Assembly: GCA_032260445.1 (NCBI GenBank)
Contig: JAVVFG010000298.1
Location: forward strand, 1-5,219
Reading direction: 5' to 3'
Source of the DNA: JAAYYY01 sp032260445
GTDB taxonomy: Bacteria > Chloroflexota > Anaerolineae > Promineifilales > Promineifilaceae
Length of the DNA: 5,219 bases
Below are positions 1-5,219 of the stretch, one piece after another (positions within the stretch are counted from its first letter, which is position 1; each line of letters starts with the position of its first letter). The position numbers were made by a program, and so were the translations under genes. The notes under the pieces were generated by a model. The model worked only from the letters and a program-made list of their open reading frames with translations. It had not been told where the DNA came from and made no database searches.

Positions 1-684
1 TGGTGCCACGGTGAGGAGCTGTCCCTGATGGATGATGCCGACCGTGTCGCAGACGCGCTCGGCATCGCCGAGGATGTGCGTCGAGAGAAACACGGTCACG
101 TGGTGGCGCAGTTGCTGGATGAGGTCCAGGACGGCATAGCGACCGGCCGGATCGAGCGAGCTCGTCGGCTCGTCGAGGAAGAGTACGGGTGGGCGGTGGA
201 TCAGGGCCTGAGCGATACCCAGGCGCTGCACCATACCACCTGAGAAGCCGCGGATGCGCCGCCGCGCAGCATCTTCCAGCCCGACGAGCGCCAACACTTC
301 CGCCACCCGCTCGCGCCGCGCCGCCGGCGGCATGGAAAAGAGGCGTGCGACGTAGTCGAGATATTCGAGTGGCGTCATCCAGCTATAAAAGGTTGGCGCT
401 TGTGGCAGGTAGCCGAAGACACGCCGCGCGGCACTGTCCGCACGCGTCGTTTCCACTCCGGAGACCCACGCCGAACCGGTCGTCGGCGTGGCCAGACCGG
501 TCAACAGACGGATCGTCGTCGTCTTCCCGGCTCCGTTGCGTCCCAAAAAGCCGAAGGTCGCGCCGGTGGGGATCGCGAGGTCAAGCCCGGCGAGGGCAAC
601 GACATCGCCATACTCCTTGCGCAGATTCTGGCAGCGGATGGCGATGCCGTCTTCCACATTGGTGGCCTTTTCCCTGGCGAGCAC
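1..684 (-). CDS. ABC transporter ATP-binding protein, YxlF/NatA-like (C-terminus cut by window edge)
   Basis: This is the nucleotide-binding subunit of an ABC-2-type transporter; it would hydrolyse ATP on the cytoplasmic face of a membrane permease that is not in the window. The 228 visible residues carry every ATPase motif in order: Walker A GRNGAGKTT (48-56), Q-loop glutamine 95 in GYLPQ, signature FSGGM (147-151, with Phe where Leu is usual), Walker B VLFLDE (167-172) followed by PTSSLD, and the switch histidine 203 in STH. Family members are usually about 240-310 residues, so only a C-terminal tail is missing. The start is a GTG, chosen because GAGGAGG lies 6 nt upstream and the first beta strand (EDGIAIRCQNL) begins at residue 11. 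It starts 1 nt after the stop of the small membrane-protein gene, so the two are surely co-transcribed and probably translationally coupled. The substrate cannot be read from this subunit; drug, peptide or lipid export are all possible. Confidence 0.95.
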   Translation of the reverse strand, partial: MLAREKATNVEDGIAIRCQNLRKEYGDVVALAGLDLAIPTGATFGFLGRNGAGKTTTIRLLTGLATPTTGSAWVSGVETTRADSAARRVFGYLPQAPTFYSWMTPLEYLDYVARLFSMPPAARRERVAEVLALVGLEDAARRRIRGFSGGMVQRLGIAQALIHRPPVLFLDEPTSSLDPAGRYAVLDLIQQLRHHVTVFLSTHILGDAERVCDTVGIIHQGQLLTVAP

Positions 685-685
685 G

Positions 686-883
686 TTACGCCTCCTCGCG
701 GCCCACCGTGAAGTAGAGGATCGGGCCCACGATGTTCACAAAAACAATAATGACGATCCATAGCCAGCGAGGCCCCCTGGTCAGCGGCTGGCGGAAGAGG
801 TCCCAAAGCGCTGCCACCATTAGCCCGACCTGGATGAGGATTAGCGGGATCAGCAAAGGCAGATACTCAAGCAACACGTCCAT
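686..883 (-). CDS. Small two-helix membrane protein, PLDc_N domain (YxlE-like)
   Basis: This 65-residue protein has two hydrophobic segments, roughly residues 6-28 and 39-60. They are joined by a short polar loop containing LWDLFRQPLTRGPRW, and a charged GREEA end follows. The loop plus the following WIVIIVFVNIVGPILYFTVG is the typical pattern of the PLDc_N family (phospholipase D-nuclease N-terminal-like), which is found alone as a membrane anchor or regulator and has no catalytic residues. In Bacillus subtilis, YxlE is a small protein of this type encoded directly before an ABC ATPase (YxlF) and permease (YxlG), and it takes part in negative control of SigY. The order here is the same, although a winged-helix regulator stands in place of a sigma factor. 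The gene start overlaps the regulator gene by 17 nt and its stop is 1 nt from the ATPase start, so it is the middle gene of an operon. A role in membrane signalling to, or assembly of, the transporter is inference. Confidence 0.88.
   Translation of the reverse strand: MDVLLEYLPLLIPLILIQVGLMVAALWDLFRQPLTRGPRWLWIVIIVFVNIVGPILYFTVGREEA
691..697 (-). promoter_or_regulatory. Ribosome binding site deciding the GTG start of the ABC ATPase
   Basis: On the minus strand GAGGAGG sits 6 nt before GTG at 684-682. It lies inside the last codons of the upstream membrane-protein gene. The strong match and good spacing favour this GTG over the next in-frame GTG nine codons later (657-655), which has no comparable site. 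Confidence 0.8.
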
Positions 884-1418
884 CTCTGTCTCCTGTTGGA
901 TGCGCGATAATCGCTATCCGGTAGCGCCGGCTTCCGGCGCGTGCCTTGTTTTCCAGTAGCGGCAGGGCAGCCTCGTTGAGGGCCGCCTGGAATGCACTCA
1001 ATTCCTCCTCGCTGGCGTAGAAGGTGATCTCGCTGTAGCCGGCGTAATCAGCAGCCATGTCGATCTTCCCATCGTCGTCACCCGTACTATCCACATAGTC
1101 GGCAAAGCTTTGCATCAGGCTCAGCAGGTAGGTCGCGAAGTACTTGCGGTGCTCTTCGGCGGTGAGCTGGGCCATCTCTTCCCTGTTGAGGTGGGTCCGG
1201 CCGGTCAACGCGTAGACCTTCTCTTCGATGCCGTTGACTGACCGCGTTTCCACAATGTCCAGCACGCCGCCGCGCCGCAGCAGCTTCAGATGTCTGTACA
1301 AAGATGACAGCGGCACCTCCGGCAACCGCTCTGCCAACTCGCTGGTGGTCAGGCGATCTTGGCCGAGCGCCTGAATAATCCGTAAGCGTACCGGATGAAT
1401 GAGTAGTTCTACTCGCAT
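867..1418 (-). CDS. Winged-helix transcriptional regulator, ArsR-like (HTH_20 type)
   Basis: This 183-residue protein is a probable DNA-binding repressor of its own operon. Residues 7-71 form an ArsR-like winged helix: HPVRLRIIQALG (helix 1), LTTSELAERLP (helix 2), a recognition helix around PLSSLYRHLKLLRRGG (36-51) and a wing around RSVNGIEEKVYALT. Residues 80-172 form a second domain with a long helix (KYFATYLLSLMQSFADYV) and a beta/alpha part (EITFYASEEELSAFQAALNEA) that may sense a ligand or mediate dimerisation. The protein contains no cysteine, so classical ArsR/SmtB thiol metal sensing is unlikely. The ATG at 1418 is the only start available: an in-frame TAG lies eight codons upstream and no GTG or TTG comes between. 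No good Shine-Dalgarno sequence precedes it. It is the first gene of the ABC operon and lies directly downstream of a large inverted repeat that is its likely operator. The regulator type is clear; the signal is unknown. Confidence 0.92.
   Translation of the reverse strand: MRVELLIHPVRLRIIQALGQDRLTTSELAERLPEVPLSSLYRHLKLLRRGGVLDIVETRSVNGIEEKVYALTGRTHLNREEMAQLTAEEHRKYFATYLLSLMQSFADYVDSTGDDDGKIDMAADYAGYSEITFYASEEELSAFQAALNEAALPLLENKARAGSRRYRIAIIAHPTGDRDGRVA
889..894 (-). promoter_or_regulatory. Ribosome binding site of the PLDc_N protein gene
   Basis: AGGAGA on the minus strand lies 5 nt before ATG 883-881. It is embedded in the 3' end of the regulator gene, which fits translational coupling across the 17-nt overlap. 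Confidence 0.75.
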
Positions 1419-1439
1419 ATCGTCAGCCGAGTCTGGAGG

Positions 1440-1479
1440 CTATTATCATTATTGAAGACATTATCAATAATGATAATAG
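1440..1479. promoter_or_regulatory. Large inverted repeat, probable autoregulatory operator
   Basis: The arms CTATTATCATTATTGA (1440-1455) and TCAATAATGATAATAG (1464-1479) are perfect reverse complements, 16 bp each, with an 8-nt spacer. A smaller inverted repeat is nested in the right half: ATTATCA (1460-1466), 4 nt, then TGATAAT (1471-1477). TTATCA also recurs at 1443-1448, exactly 18 bp before its second copy at 1461-1466. The element covers the -10 box and predicted transcription start of the regulator operon and lies 22 bp upstream of its ATG. Position and symmetry fit repression by a dimeric winged-helix protein, most simply the product of the adjacent gene. An RNA hairpin is less likely, because transcription would start within the element. 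Confidence 0.72.
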
Positions 1480-1497
1480 ATTTGTTTGCTTTGTCAA
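1470..1497 (-). promoter_or_regulatory. Sigma70-like promoter of the regulator/ABC operon
   Basis: Reading the minus strand, a perfect -35 box TTGACA (1497-1492) is followed after 16 nt by TATCAT (1475-1470), a 5/6 match to the -10 consensus. Transcription would begin near 1463, giving a leader of about 45 nt before the ATG at 1418. The spacer is AT-rich against a GC-rich background. The -10 box lies inside one arm of the inverted repeat. Confidence 0.7.
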
Positions 1498-1572
1498 GCG
1501 GTTCATGGCTCGCTCCTACAGTTGCGCTCCGGTAAACTACGCCCTGACGCCGTAACTGCCGGCAGCAACCGC

Positions 1573-1578
1573 AGGAGA
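1573..1578 (+). promoter_or_regulatory. Ribosome binding site ahead of the enzyme gene's leader frame
   Basis: AGGAGA lies 6 nt before ATG 1585-1587. It is the only good Shine-Dalgarno match in the region. It serves the short leader frame rather than the ATG at 1619 that opens the enzyme frame, which has no comparable site. Confidence 0.6.
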
Positions 1579-1584
1579 TAGGGT

Positions 1585-1626
1585 ATGCGAAGCTACGAGG
1601 TGCGCGTGGATACAGTGGATGAGTGA
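1585..1626 (+). CDS. 13-codon leader reading frame overlapping the enzyme start, or the displaced N-terminus of the enzyme
   Basis: An ATG with a good ribosome binding site opens a frame encoding MRSYEVRVDTVDE and stopping at TGA 1624-1626. Its last 8 nt overlap the ATG (1619) of the gamma-glutamyltransferase-like gene in another frame. Two readings are possible. It may be a short leader peptide whose translation delivers ribosomes to the overlapping start. Alternatively it may be the true N-terminus of the enzyme, separated by a one-base insertion: dropping the T at 1624 would give ...VDEELMRGVIAAGNP as one open frame. The peptide resembles no attenuator I recognise: it has no run of a single amino acid and no following terminator. 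The frame and ribosome site are seen directly; the function is open. Confidence 0.4.
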   Translation: MRSYEVRVDTVDE

Positions 1627-3223
1627 GCTGATGAGGGGTGTCATTGCCGCTGGGAATCCCCAGACAGCAGCCGCTGGCGCAGAGATGCTGCGACAGGGCG
1701 GCAACGCCGTGGATGCAGCGGTTGCCGCGGCATTCGCCAGTTTTCTTGCCGAAATCGGCGTCGTCCATCTGGGCGGCAGCGGCCTGGCACAGATCTACGA
1801 TCCGGCTGCCCGTCAAAGCACCGTCTACGACTTCTTCAGCGCGATGCCTGGCCTGGGCCGGCCCGGCATGCCGTCCGAGCTCGACTTCGAAGCCGTGACG
1901 ATTGACTACGGCGCAACCACCCAGATCTTTCATCTGGGCCGCGGGTCGGTTGGCGTACCTGGCAACATTTTTGGACTGTGCCAGCTTGCCGCGGACTACG
2001 GACGTCTGCCGCTGGCGACGCTGCTTGAGCCGGCGATCTCCCTGGCGCGAGACGGCGCCTTTCTCGATCAATTTCAGGCGGATACTTGTGAGCTCCTGAG
2101 CCCGCTCTATACCCATACGCCGGAAATGCGCGCCGTCTTCGCACCTGGCGACGAGATGCTCCGCGCCGGCGAGCGGGTCACCATCCCTGGCCTCGTCGAG
2201 ACTCTGAGCGCGCTTGCGCAGGAAGGCGAGGAGCTAGCCCGCACCGGCCGTCTTGCCCAGTCCCTCCTGATGGACCAGAAGGAGCAAGGCGGCCTGCTCA
2301 CAGCAGAGGATCTCGCTGCCTACCGTGTCGAACTGCATTCCCCGATTCGCGTCACATACCGCGACTGCCAGATTCTGCTACCGCCGCCGCCATCGAGCGG
2401 CGGTGTGCTCACGGCTTTTGCCTTGCGGTTACTGGCGCACTTCCCAGTTGCCTTGCTGCCGTGGAATGGCGCCGACCATCTCCGGCTCCTCTATGAAGTG
2501 ATGGCTGCGACGACGCGCGCGCGGCCGGTGTGGGAGGAGCTCGTCGCCACAGCGGAACCCGGCGCAGCGGTATCCGCGTTTCTTGACGACGACTTCCTCG
2601 CCCCCCATGTTGCCGCCGTGCACACCGCTTGGCGCCGTGATATCTTCTCGTCACCCCTGGCAGAAGCGCCAGGCCCGGCGAATACGAGCCACCTGAGTAT
2701 CATTGACGGCAACGGGATGGCTGTGTCGCTAACGACCACCGCTGGCGAATCGGCCGGTTATATCGTGCCCGGCACTGGCATGATTCCCAACAACATCCTC
2801 GGCGAGGAGGATTTGAACCCGCAGGGATATCACCGCTGGCCGGCCGGTCGCCGCATTCCGACAATGATGACGCCGGCGATCGTTCTGTGCGACGGTAACA
2901 TCCGCCTCGTCACCGGTAGCGGCGGCAGCAACCGTATCCGAAGCGCCATCCTACAGACGCTGAGCAACGTGCTTGACTTTAACTTACCCCTCGAAGAGGC
3001 TGTGAACGCTCCCCGTGTCCACTTGGATGGGCAGGTGCTGCAGTGCGAGGCCGGCTACGATGCAGCCGCAGTGACCCATCTAGAAGCGTCCGGCTATCCC
3101 GTCAACCGGTGGATGACACGTAGCATCTACTTCGGCGGCGCCCACAGCGTGGCAGCTTCCGGCGCGGGCCTAACCGCCGCGGGAGACGACCGCCGCGGCG
3201 GCGCCACTGCGCACATCGGTTAG
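1619..3223 (+). CDS. Gamma-glutamyltransferase (gamma-glutamyltranspeptidase) family protein, Ntn-hydrolase
   Basis: This 534-residue protein covers the whole fold of the family, which self-cleaves to expose an N-terminal threonine. The N-terminal GVIAAGNPQTAAAGAEMLRQ followed by GGNAVDAAVAAA, GVPGN (112-116) and LARDG (142-146) are standard large-subunit motifs. The predicted nucleophile is Thr356 in NTSHLSIID, which would give a small subunit of about 179 residues; Thr374 matches the second threonine of the catalytic pair. GSGGSNRI (433-440) and the C-terminal GDDRRGGATAHIG complete the family pattern. No signal peptide is present, so it is probably cytoplasmic, unlike the periplasmic Escherichia coli enzyme. 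The pocket differs from that enzyme: DFFSAMPG stands where DFREMAP carries the carboxylate-binding arginine, NNILGEED stands at NNQMDD, and PTMM replaces the serine pair. Glutathione may therefore not be the substrate. M1 lacks a ribosome site; the ATG at 1631 (M5) is an alternative. The gene is divergent from the ABC operon and convergent with the large protein gene. Confidence 0.9.
   Translation: MSELMRGVIAAGNPQTAAAGAEMLRQGGNAVDAAVAAAFASFLAEIGVVHLGGSGLAQIYDPAARQSTVYDFFSAMPGLGRPGMPSELDFEAVTIDYGATTQIFHLGRGSVGVPGNIFGLCQLAADYGRLPLATLLEPAISLARDGAFLDQFQADTCELLSPLYTHTPEMRAVFAPGDEMLRAGERVTIPGLVETLSALAQEGEELARTGRLAQSLLMDQKEQGGLLTAEDLAAYRVELHSPIRVTYRDCQILLPPPPSSGGVLTAFALRLLAHFPVALLPWNGADHLRLLYEVMAATTRARPVWEELVATAEPGAAVSAFLDDDFLAPHVAAVHTAWRRDIFSSPLAEAPGPANTSHLSIIDGNGMAVSLTTTAGESAGYIVPGTGMIPNNILGEEDLNPQGYHRWPAGRRIPTMMTPAIVLCDGNIRLVTGSGGSNRIRSAILQTLSNVLDFNLPLEEAVNAPRVHLDGQVLQCEAGYDAAAVTHLEASGYPVNRWMTRSIYFGGAHSVAASGAGLTAAGDDRRGGATAHIG
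3174..3201. repeat. GC-only inverted repeat at the 3' end of the enzyme gene
   Basis: CCGCCGCGG (3174-3182) and CCGCGGCGG (3193-3201) are perfect 9-bp complements around a 10-nt loop, inside the last codons of the gamma-glutamyltransferase-like gene. RNA from either strand could fold into a strong hairpin. No T run follows on either side, so it does not meet the definition of an intrinsic terminator. It may still slow polymerase or stabilise the mRNA end between two convergent genes that have only 9 nt between their stops. It encodes part of the conserved family C-terminus, so chance from GC-rich codons is a real alternative. Confidence 0.35.
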
Positions 3224-3232
3224 CGCGGCGCG

Positions 3233-5219
3233 TCACCGGGCATAGACATAGACGTCGTCAAAGGCTACGAGCACATTACCGTGCCCCAGCGTTTCGACAA
3301 AGAGACCGACGTCGCCGCGGGCAAGTTGGCCATCAGTCACTTCCCCGGCTAACTCGTCGTTGACATAAAAGCGCAGCACCTCGCCATCGGCGATCACCTG
3401 CAGCTTATTGGCACTACCGAGGCCCTGGCGAACGGCAGGATGGGCGAACCACCCCTCGCCAGCCAGTGTCGACATCGACGCGCAGCCGTCGTCGCAGCGC
3501 CCGATCCAGACGTAGCCGTCGCCGCTCACTTCGAATACGTAGAAGGCCGCTGTCTCCAGATCGGCGCGCAGCAGGAGGCCGTAACCACTGTCGAGCGGGC
3601 CTTCTAGCTGGGTTACCGTCACTTCGTAGACGGCATCGCCAAAGGACTCGCCAGCAGCACTCCAGAAGAAGCCCGTCTCAGCTGTCACCGCAAGACGGAA
3701 AACGCCGTCCACGACCTCGCCAGCACCGCCATCCTCGACACCCGTGCCCCATGTGCCCGGTCCCTCGAAGTCTGCGTGGTACAGCACCTGCTCTCCTCCC
3801 GTAGCGCCCAACGCCTCGGCTATCAGGGCAAGGAAAACGCCATCGACCATCTCGCCATACTGTTCGGCGGGTGCCTCCGCCCACGCCGCAGATTCCAAGC
3901 CATTGGCGGCGGCAACCATGACTAAGCCGCGGCTCGCGCGGCCGTCCCGTTCATACGAAAAGTCTGCTCGGACCCAATTCCTTCCCGCCAGTGCAAAGCT
4001 GTAAGGCGTGCTCTGCTCGAAGCTGCTTACGCCCGCGTTCGCCACGTCGAGCCAGTGCTGCACACGCGCCGCTCGGCTCTGCCCGGTCGCCGGATCGCGG
4101 CGCAAGGCGACGAATCGTCCCTCATGGCTAAACAAGTCCCAACCGTTATCGAGTGTGTGATGGGAAAAGCCCTCTGGCACAGGAACAGTCAGTGCAGCCA
4201 GATCTACGTAGCGCCACGATCCGTCGACGCGCTCAAAACCGAGAGGGCGCCACAACCAGCTCGCCGCAATCTGCTCGAGCATAGCCAGTGTTTCTGCCTC
4301 TGCGCTGGCAGGTCCATCGACGTCGACGACGTAGCCGCGCTCCTCGTGAAAGAACGACAGGAACCCTCCGGTCCGCGGCCCACTCCCGTCATCGTATCCG
4401 TAGACAACGCGCTCTGCCTGCCCGTCTGCCAACGGCCGGCTGTCCTGGTACAGCAAATCGACCGGCCCAAAAAGCTCGAGCGTGCGTGCCCGCAGCTCGC
4501 TGCTGCGCCGTGCGCCAGCAGGCCAACTGGTCACGGTGAGCCACGTCTGCCCATCCGGACTCGCAGCGGACAACTCCTCGCCGTTATGCTGTGCCGTCTC
4601 CCAATTGCCTGGAATGAGAAACTGAAAACCGTTGTATGGGTCAAGGTAAGCGCGGACGCTGCCATCATAGCCGTCATTATTCACGGCGATATCCGCATAG
4701 ATCTCGGCTGTTGCACCGCCCAGCGCCACCGCTTCAAAGCCAAGCTGGTAATCGCCGACCGGCAGCGGCTGCAATGTGTACGCCGGTCCAGCCTCGCCGT
4801 AGCGTATTGCCGCACCGGTCTGAGCCCGTAGGGCACCATCTGCCGTGCGCCGGTAGACATAGGGGCTGAAGAGATCGTCCGGCGAGGGCAGAAGCTGGCG
4901 CGGCAGGCCACCTGTATGGCCGGCTGGCGGTGCCCAAGCGCCGGCCAGCGTACCGCTGCTCGCCACATACAGCAACGAAGCTTCCTGCGTCGACGAGCCG
5001 CCGGCCGTCTGCAACTGACCGGGGACAGCCACCAGCTCGCCGCCCGGTGCTGTCGGCCATAGGATGATGAACTCCCCTGCCTCCCCATCACTCAGGTAAG
5101 GAGCACGAGTATCCCAGATGGTGAAATCTTCGTGGACACCATCACGCCACTGATAGAGCGGCGGGCCGTCTGGCACGGATTGTGGCAACGGCAGCACCAG
5201 CTCTGCGGCGACGAGTCGC
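3233..5219 (-). CDS. Large modular protein of unknown function with C-terminal LamG-like domain (N-terminus cut by window edge)
   Basis: The frame is open to the window edge (662 codons). The first internal start, GTG 5197, has no ribosome site and is preceded in frame by RLVAAEL, so the gene very likely begins outside. Numbering from that GTG, residues 1-175 are beta-rich (APYLSDGEAGEFIILWP, GDYQLGFEAVALGG). Residues 183-316 (YLDPYNGFQFLIPGNWE ... MLEQIAASWLW) and 326-460 (LAALTVPVPEGF ... YGEMVDGVFLALI) look like two related PsbP/DcrB-like modules, each ending in an amphipathic helix. Residues 473-654 (LYHADFEGPGTWGTGVEDGG ... FDDVYVYAR) are a LamG/concanavalin-like jelly roll of the kind found at the ends of Chloroflexota surface proteins; its only cysteines, Cys568 and Cys572, could form a small disulfide loop. 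There is no transmembrane segment in the visible part. Export is likely but the signal would lie upstream. The missing part could carry an enzyme, for example a clostripain-type peptidase, but that is a guess. I do not recognise a function. Confidence 0.85.
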   Translation of the reverse strand, partial: RLVAAELVLPLPQSVPDGPPLYQWRDGVHEDFTIWDTRAPYLSDGEAGEFIILWPTAPGGELVAVPGQLQTAGGSSTQEASLLYVASSGTLAGAWAPPAGHTGGLPRQLLPSPDDLFSPYVYRRTADGALRAQTGAAIRYGEAGPAYTLQPLPVGDYQLGFEAVALGGATAEIYADIAVNNDGYDGSVRAYLDPYNGFQFLIPGNWETAQHNGEELSAASPDGQTWLTVTSWPAGARRSSELRARTLELFGPVDLLYQDSRPLADGQAERVVYGYDDGSGPRTGGFLSFFHEERGYVVDVDGPASAEAETLAMLEQIAASWLWRPLGFERVDGSWRYVDLAALTVPVPEGFSHHTLDNGWDLFSHEGRFVALRRDPATGQSRAARVQHWLDVANAGVSSFEQSTPYSFALAGRNWVRADFSYERDGRASRGLVMVAAANGLESAAWAEAPAEQYGEMVDGVFLALIAEALGATGGEQVLYHADFEGPGTWGTGVEDGGAGEVVDGVFRLAVTAETGFFWSAAGESFGDAVYEVTVTQLEGPLDSGYGLLLRADLETAAFYVFEVSGDGYVWIGRCDDGCASMSTLAGEGWFAHPAVRQGLGSANKLQVIADGEVLRFYVNDELAGEVTDGQLARGDVGLFVETLGHGNVLVAFDDVYVYAR

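Noticed and set aside
189..716. Long plus-strand open frame rich in Arg, Ser and Pro
   Set aside because: It lies antisense to the ABC ATPase, whose frame has all catalytic motifs. The composition is that of a GC-rich shadow frame with no recognisable domain.
1440..1479. Reading the inverted repeat as a rho-independent terminator
   Set aside because: The stem is AT-rich with no following T run, and both flanking genes are transcribed away from it, so no transcript would need to end here.
1491..1538. Possible plus-strand promoter (TTGTCA at 1491-1496, or TAAACT at 1533-1538)
   Set aside because: TTGTCA is largely the complement of the minus-strand -35 box and has no -10 at proper spacing. 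TAAACT has no acceptable -35, so the evidence is too weak to annotate.
1556..1565. 10-bp palindrome CTGCCGGCAG upstream of the enzyme gene
   Set aside because: It is a short GC palindrome without a second copy, T run or link to a promoter. It is expected by chance in this composition.
1409..2116. 235-codon minus-strand frame crossing the intergenic region and the enzyme's 5' half
   Set aside because: It is antisense to conserved family motifs of the enzyme and runs through the promoter/operator of the regulator operon, so it is a chance frame.
4055..4831. 258-codon plus-strand open frame inside the large modular gene
   Set aside because: The minus-strand frame here is continuous over more than 1900 nt and has coherent beta-rich modules. 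The plus-strand product shows no domain and no ribosome binding site was evident.

Overview
The window looks like chromosomal DNA from a GC-rich bacterium. The gene mix suggests a member of the Chloroflexota (Anaerolineae/Caldilineae type): a gamma-glutamyltransferase-like enzyme without a signal peptide, a large modular beta-rich protein ending in a LamG/concanavalin-like domain, and a YxlE/YxlF-type ABC module under a winged-helix regulator. That placement is inferred from protein style only; no marker gene is present.

Layout. (1) Positions 1-1418, minus strand: a tightly packed operon read right to left. It encodes a winged-helix ArsR-like regulator (867-1418), a 65-residue two-helix membrane protein of the PLDc_N/YxlE type (686-883, overlapping the regulator by 17 nt) and an ABC transporter ATPase (684 down to the window edge, starting 1 nt after the previous stop and cut by the edge). 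The permease would be expected just outside the window. (2) Positions 1419-1584: the intergenic region between divergent genes. It holds a sigma70-like promoter for the operon (TTGACA, 16 nt, TATCAT on the minus strand). A perfect 16-bp inverted repeat with an 8-nt spacer lies over the -10 box and predicted start site, the best candidate for an autoregulatory operator. No convincing plus-strand promoter was recognised in the rest of it (about 1498-1572). (3) Positions 1585-3223, plus strand: an Ntn-hydrolase of the gamma-glutamyltranspeptidase family. It is preceded by a 13-codon reading frame that has the only good ribosome binding site and overlaps the enzyme's start in another frame. (4) Positions 3233-5219, minus strand: the C-terminal 662 codons of a large protein with a beta-rich N-terminal part, two similar PsbP/DcrB-like modules and a terminal LamG-like domain. 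It converges on the enzyme gene with only 9 nt between the two stops.

How the parts may work together: the regulator probably represses its own operon and releases an efflux or envelope-stress ABC transporter when it meets its signal. The enzyme and the large modular protein belong to separate transcription units with no evident link to the ABC operon. I see no RNA gene, mobile element or CRISPR array. The most interesting items are the operator/promoter architecture, the odd start of the enzyme gene (coupling or frameshift) and the altered substrate-pocket motifs of the enzyme.
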